This document shows positions 57,206 to 64,000 of a stretch of 64,000 nt of DNA, one piece after another. A program made the position numbers and the translations under genes. The stretch is from Penium margaritaceum. Lineage: Eukaryota > Streptophyta > Zygnematophyceae > Desmidiales > Peniaceae. Position 1 is the first letter of the stretch. Each line of letters begins with the position of its first letter. The stretch is taken from contig SZWC01000529.1 of the NCBI GenBank assembly GCA_023375785.1, forward strand, positions 51,237-115,236, written 5' to 3'. Under the pieces are notes generated by a model, which was not told the DNA's origin, searched no databases, and saw nothing but the letters and a program-made list of their open reading frames with translations.

Positions 57206-58489
57206 GAAATTGGGATGGATATTGGATAGGATGTTGGGTTGGTAGTCTGGTTGGAAGTTGGGATGGAAGTTGGGATGGAAGTTGGGATTGAAGTTGGGAT
57301 GGAAGTTGGGATGGAAGTTGGGCTGGAAATTGGGTTGGAATTTGGCTTAAAGTTGGGTTGAACGTTGGGTTGGATATTGGGTTGGAAGTTGTGTTGGAAG
57401 TGGGGTTGTAAGTTGGGTTGGAGCTTGGGTTGGAAGTTGGGTTGGAAGTTTGGTTAGAACTTGGATTAGACGTTTGGTTGGAAGTTCGGTTGGAAGTTGC
57501 CTTGGATGTTGGATTGGAAGTCTGGATGGAAATTGGGGTGGAATGTGGGTTGGATGTTGGGTTGGAAGTTGGATTGGAAGTCGGGTCGGAAGTTGGGTTG
57601 GAAGCTCGGTTGGAGGCTGAGTTGGAATTTGGGTTGGATGTGTTATTGAATGTTGGGTTGGAAGCTGGGTTGGAAGTTGGGTTGGAAGCTGGGATGGAAG
57701 CTGATATGGAAGTTTGGATGAAAGTTGGGTTGGGAGTTTGGTTGGAAGTTGGGTTGGTAGATGGGTTGGAAGCTTGGTTGGAAGTTGGGATGGAAGTTGG
57801 GATGGAAGTTGGGTTTGAAGTTGGGATGGAAGTTGGGATGGAAGTTGGGGTGGATGTTGGGATTAAATTTGGGCTGTAAGTTCCGTTGGAAGTTGGGTTG
57901 GAAGTTGGGTTGGAAGTTGGGATTGAAATTAGGATGGAATTCTGGTTGGATAATGGGTTGGAAGTTGGATTGGAAATTGGGCTGGAAGTTGGGTTTGAAG
58001 TTGGGTTGAAAGTTGGACTCGAAGCTGGGTTGGATGCTGGGTTGGAAGTTTGGTTGGAATTTGGGTTGGATGTTGGGTTGAAATTTGGGCTGGAAGTTGG
58101 GTTAGAAGTTGGGTTGGAAGCTAGGTTGGAATTTGGATGGAAATTGGGATGAATGTTGGGATGGAAGTTGGTTTGGACGTTGGGTTTGAAGTCGGGTTGG
58201 AAGTTGGGTTGGATGTTGGGTTGGAAGTTGAAGTGGAAGTTGGATTGGAAGTTGGGTTGGAAGTTGTGTTAGATGTTGGGTTGGAAAATGGAATGAAAAT
58301 GAAGTTGGATGTTGGGTTGGATGTTGGATTGGAAGTTGGGTCGGAAGTTGGGTTTTAAGTTGGGTTGAAAGTTGGGTTGGAAGTTGGGTTGGATGCGGGG
58401 TTGGAAGTTGGATTGGAAATTTGGTTGGAAGTTGGGTTGGAAGTTGGGTTGGAAGTTTGGATGGAAGTTGGGTTGGAAGGTGGGTTGGA

Positions 58490-58730
58490 AGCTGGGTTGG
58501 AAGTTGGGTTGGAAGTTGGGTTGGATGTTGGGTTGGAAGGTGGGTTGGAAGTAGGGTTGAAAGTTGGGTTGGAAGCTGGGTTGGAAGTTGGGTTGGAAGG
58601 TGGGTTGGAAGTTGGGTTGGAAGTTGGGTTGGAAGTTGGGTTGGATGTTGGGTTGGAAGGTGGGTTGGAAGTAGGGTTGAAAGTTGAGTTGGAAGCTGGG
58701 TTGGAAGCTGGGTTGGAAGTTGGGTTGGAA
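58490..58730 (+). repeat. Local tandem duplication of about 120-130 bp
   Basis: GGATGTTGGGTTGGAAGGTG followed by GGGTTGGAAGTAGGGTTGA occurs near 58530 and again near 58650, with closely similar flanks. Confidence 0.75.
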
Positions 58731-59024
58731 GTGATGTTGAAAGTTGGGTTGGAAGTTGGGATTGAAGTTGGGTTGGATGTTGCGCTGGAGTTTGGGTTGG
58801 AAGTTCGGTTGGAAGCTGGGTTGGAAGTTGGGCTGGGACTTGGGTTGGACGATGGGTTGGGAGTTCGATTGGAGGTTGGGTTGGAAGTTGGGTTGGAAGC
58901 TGGGTCGGAAGTTGGGTTGGAAGTTGCGTTGGAAGTTGGGTTGGATGTTGGGTTGGAAGATGGAATGGAAGTTGGGATCGAAGCTTGGTCCGAAGTTGGG
59001 TTGAAAGTTGGGTTGGAAGTTGGG

Positions 59025-61247
59025 CTGGAAGTTAGGTTGGAAGTTGGGTTGGAAGCTGGGTCGGAAGTTGGGTTGGAAGTTGGGTCGGAAGTTGGATTGG
59101 AAGTTGGGTCGGATGCTGGGTTGGAAGTTGGGATGGAAGTAGGGATGGAAGTTGGGTTTGAAGTTGGGATGGAAGTTGGGACGGAAGTTGGGCTGGAAGT
59201 TGGGTTGGAAGTTGGGCTGGAAGTTAGGTTGGAAGTTGGGTTGGAAGCTGGGTCGGAAGTTGGGTTGGAAGTTGGGTCGGAAGTTGGATTGGAAGTTGGG
59301 TCGGATGCTGGGTTGGAAGTTGGGATGGAAGTAGGGATGGAAGTTGGGTTTGAAGTTGGGATGGAAGTTGGGACGGAAGTTGGGCTGGAAGTTGGGTTGG
59401 AAGTTGGGCTGGAAGTTAGGTTGGAAGTTGGGTTGGAAGCTGGGTCGGAAGTTGGGTTGGAAGTTGGGTCGGAAGTTGGATTGGAAGTTGGGTCGGATGC
59501 TGGGTTGGAAGTTGGGATGGAAGTAGGGATGGAAGTTGGGTTTGAAGTTGGGATGGAAGTTGGGACGGAAGTTGGGCTGGAAGTTGGGTTGGAAGTTGGG
59601 CTGGAAGTTAGGTTGGAAGTTGGGTTGGAAGCTGGGTCGGAAGTTGGGTTGGAAGTTGGGTCGGAAGTTGGATTGGAAGTTGGGTCGGATGCTGGGTTGG
59701 AAGTTGGGATGGAAGTAGGGATGGAAGTTGGGTTTGAAGTTGGGATGGAAGTTGGGACGGAAGTTGGGCTGGAAGTTGGGTTGGAAGTTGGGCTGGAAGT
59801 TAGGTTGGAAGTTGGGTTGGAAGCTGGGTCGGAAGTTGGGTTGGAAGTTGGGTCGGAAGTTGGATTGGAAGTTGGGTCGGATGCTGGGTTGGAAGTTGGG
59901 ATGGAAGTAGGGATGGAAGTTGGGTTTGAAGTTGGGATGGAAGTTGGGACGGAAGTTGGGCTGGAAGTTGGGTTGGAAGTTGGGCTGGAAGTTAGGTTGG
60001 AAGTTGGGTTGGAAGCTGGGTCGGAAGTTGGGTTGGAAGTTGGGTCGGAAGTTGGATTGGAAGTTGGGTCGGATGCTGGGTTGGAAGTTGGGATGGAAGT
60101 AGGGATGGAAGTTGGGTTTGAAGTTGGGATGGAAGTTGGGACGGAAGTTGGGCTGGAAGTTGGGTTGGAAGTTGGGCTGGAAGTTAGGTTGGAAGTTGGG
60201 TTGGAAGCTGGGTCGGAAGTTGGGTTGGAAGTTGGGTCGGAAGTTGGATTGGAAGTTGGGTCGGATGCTGGGTTGGAAGTTGGGATGGAAGTAGGGATGG
60301 AAGTTGGGTTTGAAGTTGGGATGGAAGTTGGGACGGAAGTTGGGCTGGAAGTTGGGTTGGAAGTTGGGCTGGAAGTTAGGTTGGAAGTTGGGTTGGAAGC
60401 TGGGTCGGAAGTTGGGTTGGAAGTTGGGTCGGAAGTTGGATTGGAAGTTGGGTCGGATGCTGGGTTGGAAGTTGGGATGGAAGTAGGGATGGAAGTTGGG
60501 TTTGAAGTTGGGATGGAAGTTGGGACGGAAGTTGGGCTGGAAGTTGGGTTGGAAGTTGGGCTGGAAGTTAGGTTGGAAGTTGGGTTGGAAGCTGGGTCGG
60601 AAGTTGGGTTGGAAGTTGGGTCGGAAGTTGGATTGGAAGTTGGGTCGGATGCTGGGTTGGAAGTTGGGATGGAAGTAGGGATGGAAGTTGGGTTTGAAGT
60701 TGGGATGGAAGTTGGGACGGAAGTTGGGCTGGAAGTTGGGTTGGAAGTTGGGCTGGAAGTTAGGTTGGAAGTTGGGTTGGAAGCTGGGTCGGAAGTTGGG
60801 TTGGAAGTTGGGTCGGAAGTTGGATTGGAAGTTGGGTCGGATGCTGGGTTGGAAGTTGGGATGGAAGTAGGGATGGAAGTTGGGTTTGAAGTTGGGATGG
60901 AAGTTGGGACGGAAGTTGGGCTGGAAGTTGGGTTGGAAGTTGGGCTGGAAGTTAGGTTGGAAGTTGGGTTGGAAGCTGGGTCGGAAGTTGGGTTGGAAGT
61001 TGGGTCGGAAGTTGGATTGGAAGTTGGGTCGGATGCTGGGTTGGAAGTTGGGATGGAAGTAGGGATGGAAGTTGGGTTTGAAGTTGGGATGGAAGTTGGG
61101 ACGGAAGTTGGGCTGGAAGTTGGGTTGGAAGTTGGGCTGGAAGTTAGGTTGGAAGTTGGGTTGGAAGCTGGGTCGGAAGTTGGGTTGGAAGTTGGGTCGG
61201 AAGTTGGATTGGAAGTTGGGTCGGATGCTGGGTTGGAAGTTGGGATG
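59025..61247 (+). repeat. 192-bp higher-order block, about 11.6 copies
   Basis: A unit of sixteen 12-mers recognised by CTGGAAGTTAGGTTGG (59025, 59217, ... 61137, always 192 bp apart). It also has three GGGTCGG variants, one GGATGCTGGG and one GAAGTAGGGATGG. Copies look identical by eye. The last copy breaks off after about 110 bp into ordinary array text. Confidence 0.95.
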
Positions 61248-64000
61248 GAAGTTGGGCTGGAAGTTGGGTTGGAAGTTGGGTTGGAAGTCGGGTTGGAAGT
61301 TAGGTCGGAAGTTGGATTGAGAGTTGGGTTGGAAGCTGGGTTGGAAGCTGGTTGGAGGTTGGGTTGGAAGTTGGGTTGGAACTTGGGTTGGAAGTTGGGT
61401 TGGAAGGTAGGTTGGAAGCTGGGATGGAAGTTGGGACGGAAGTTGGGGTTGAAGTTGGGATGAAAGTTGGGATGGAAGTTCGGTTGGAAGCTGGGTTGGA
61501 AATTGGGTGAAACGTTGAGTTGGAGGTTGGGTTGGATGTTGGGTTGGAAGTTCACATGGACGTTGGGTCGTCAGTTGGGTTGGAATTTGGGTTGGAAGTT
61601 GGCTTGGAAGTTGGATTGGAAGTTGGGATGGAAGTTGGGATGAAAGTTGGGTTGGAAGTTGGGTTGGAAGTTGGGTTGGAAGTTGGTTTGGAAGTTGGAT
61701 TGGAATTTTAGATGGAAGTTGGGATGAACGTTGGGTTGGAAGTTGGGTTGGAAGTTGGGTTGGATGTTGGGTTGGAACTTGAGTTCGTAGTTAGGTTGTA
61801 AGTTAGGTTTGAGGTTGGGTTGGCAGTTGGGTTGGAAATTTTGTAAGAAGTTGGATTCGAAGGTCTGTTGGATGTGGGGTTGGAAGTTGGGTTGGAAATG
61901 TGGTTGGAAGTTGCAATGGAGTTTGGGATGGAAGTTGGGTTGGAAGTTGGGTTGGAAGTTGTGTTGAAAGTTGGGTTTGAAGTTGGGTTGGAAGTTGAGT
62001 TGGAAGTTGGGATGGAAGTTGGGATGGAAGTTGGGTTGCAAATTAAGTTGGAAGTTGGGTTGGAAGTTGAGTTAGAAGTTGGGTTGGAAGTTGGATTGGA
62101 GGTTTTGTTGGAAGTTGGGTTGGAAGTTTGGGTTTGAAGTTGGGTTGGAAGTTGGGATGGAAGTAGGGATGGAAGTTGGGTTGAACATTGGGTTGGAAGT
62201 TGGGTTGGAAGCTTGGTTGGAAGCTGGGTTGGAAGTTGGGTTGGGAGTTGGGTTGGAAGTTGGGTTGGAAATTGGGCTGGACGTTGAGTCAAAAGTTGGG
62301 TTGGAAGTTGGATTGGAGGTTGGGTTGGAAGTTGGGTTGGAAGTTGGGTTGGAAGTTTGGGTCGGAAGTTGGGTCCGAAGTTGGGTTGGAAGTTGGGTTT
62401 GACGTTGGGTTGGAAGTCGAGCTGGAGGTTTGGATGGAATTTAGGATGGAAGTTGGATCGGAAGTTGGATTAAGAGCTGGGTTGGAAGTTGGATTGGAAG
62501 TTGGGTTGGAAGTTGGGTTGGAAGTTGGGTTGAGAGTTGGGTTCTGGGCTGGGTTGGAAGCTGGGTTGGACGTTGGGTTGGAAGTTGGGTTGGAAGTTGG
62601 CTTGGAAGTTGGGTTGGAAGCTGGGTTGGAAGGTGGGTTGGAAGCTGGGATGGAAGCTGGGATGGTAGTTGGGTTTGAAGATGGGATGGAAGTTGGGATG
62701 GAAGCTCGGTTGGATGCTCGGTTGGAAGTTGGGTTGGATGTTGGGTTGGAAGTTGAGATGGACGTTGGGTCGTAAGTTGGGTTGGAAGTTGGGTTGGAAG
62801 TTGGGTTGGATTTTGGATTGAAAATTGGATTGGAATTTGGGATGGAGTTGGAATGAAAGTTGGGTTGGAAGTTGGGTAAGAAGTTGGACTCGAAGTTGGG
62901 TTGGAAATTGGGTTGAAAGTTGGGTTGGAAGTTGGGTTGGAAGTTGGGATGGAGTTTGGTATGGAAGTTGGGTTCTAAGTTGGGTTGGATGTTAAGTTGA
63001 AAGCTGGGTTGGAAGTTGGGTTGGAAGTTGAGTTGGAAGTTGAGATGGAAATGAGGATGGAAGTTGGGTTGGATGTTGGGTTGGAAGCTGGATTGGAAGT
63101 TGGGTTGGGAGTTGGGTTTCAAGTTAGGTTGAAAGTTGGGTTGGAAGCTGGGTTGGATTCTGGGTTGGAGGTTGGGTTGGAATTTGGGTTGGATGTTGGG
63201 TTGAAAGTTGGGCTGGACGTTTGGCTACAGGTTCAGTTGGAAGCTAGGTTGGAATTTGGGATGGAAGTTGGGTTGGAAGTTGGCTTGGAAGTTGGGTTGG
63301 AAGTTGAGTTGGAAATGAGTTGGAAGTTGAATTGGAAGTTGGATTGGAAGTTGGGTCCGAAGTTTGGTTGGATGTTGGGTTGGAAACTGGGATGCACGGT
63401 GTGTTGGATGTAAGGATGGAAGTTGGATTGGAAGTTGGGTCGGAAGTTGGTTTTGAAGTTGGGTTGAAAGATTGGTTGGAAGCTGGGTTGGATGATGGGT
63501 TGGAAGTTAGGTTGGAATTTGGGTTGGAAGTTGGGTTGGAAGTTGGGTTGGAATTTGGGTTGAAATCTGGGTTGGAAGCTTGTTTGTAAGCTGGGTTAGA
63601 AGCTGGGTTGGAAGTTGGGTTGGATGTTGGGTTAGAAGTTGGGTTGGAAGTTGGGCTGGACGTTGGGTTGGAAGTTTGGCTGGAAGTTGGTATGGAAGTT
63701 GGGATTAAATTTGGGTTGGAAGTTGGGTTGGAAGTTGGCCTAGAAGTTGAGTTAGAAGCTGGGTTGGAAGTTGGATTGGAGGTTGGGTTGGAAGTTGGGT
63801 TGGAAGTTTGGGTTGGAAGTTGGGTTGGGAGTTGGGTTGGAAGTTGGGATGGAAGTTGGGATGGAAGTTGGGTTGGAAGTTGGGTTGGAAGTTGGGTTGG
63901 AAGCTGGGATGGAAGTTGGGATGGAAGTTGGGTCAGAAAATGGGTTGAAAATTGGGTTGGAAGTTGGGTAGGAAGTTGGGTTGGAAGTTGGGTTGGAAGT

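Larger units (their letters stand above)
56917..64000 (+). repeat. 12-bp G-rich minisatellite, third block (runs off the window)
   Basis: The same unit and orientation as before copia-2. Variants and larger segments are shared with the main block, for example TTGAAAGATTGGTTGGAAG at about 47608 and 63465. Large opposing ORFs (58365-61463 plus, 58355-61555 minus) overlap almost completely and encode only tetrapeptide repeats. Confidence 0.97.

Overview
This is nuclear, repeat-only DNA from a green plant-lineage eukaryote. The evidence is a perfect (CCCTAAA)n plant-type telomere tract inside a satellite, Ty1/copia elements with initiator-Met-tRNA primer sites (one an exact TGGTATCAGAGC), a hAT transposase gene with GT-AG introns, and TATA-bearing LTRs. 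I see no host gene. The species cannot be read from the window.

Layout. (1) 1-947 and 8804-17078: a ~191-bp satellite on the + strand, organised as a six-monomer higher-order repeat of about 1,146 bp. (2) 948-8803: a decayed Ty1/copia element on the - strand inside that satellite (5-bp duplication CATAT). Its gag is split by a 4.03-kb hAT transposon at 3279-7304 (8-bp duplication TTCAAGGG). (3) 17079-30032: the same satellite in opposite orientation, broken by a probable solo LTR (19102-20081) and a short telomere-repeat insertion (23090-23120). (4) 30033-31283: the 5' piece of a third copia element (LTR, primer site, protease and pre-integrase), cut off where the next array begins. (5) 31284-64000: a very large G-rich minisatellite with unit TTGGAAGTTGGG. 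It is interrupted by a second hAT copy (33120-36934, 8-bp duplication GTTGGAAT) and by a 5'-truncated copia element (52476-56916) whose 1,202-codon gag-pol frame is still open.

The minisatellite is layered. It contains a 64-copy block of a 36-bp unit (47785-50088), an 11.6-copy block of a 192-bp unit (59025-about 61247), several local duplications of 108-156 bp, and similar segments recurring about every 5 kb. Its 12-bp unit has no stop codon in any of six frames, so it yields very long overlapping ORFs on both strands. I treat these as by-products of the repeat, not genes.

The elements do not form a pathway. The window is a nested record of insertions: satellite, then copia, then hAT; and minisatellite, then hAT. 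Both hAT copies belong to one family, sharing terminal sequence, subterminal GCGAGTC motifs and intron positions. Both are disabled by stops, frameshifts or splice-site loss. The most unusual content is the 12-bp G-rich array and its multi-scale amplification, and the six-type satellite with a strand-switch point.
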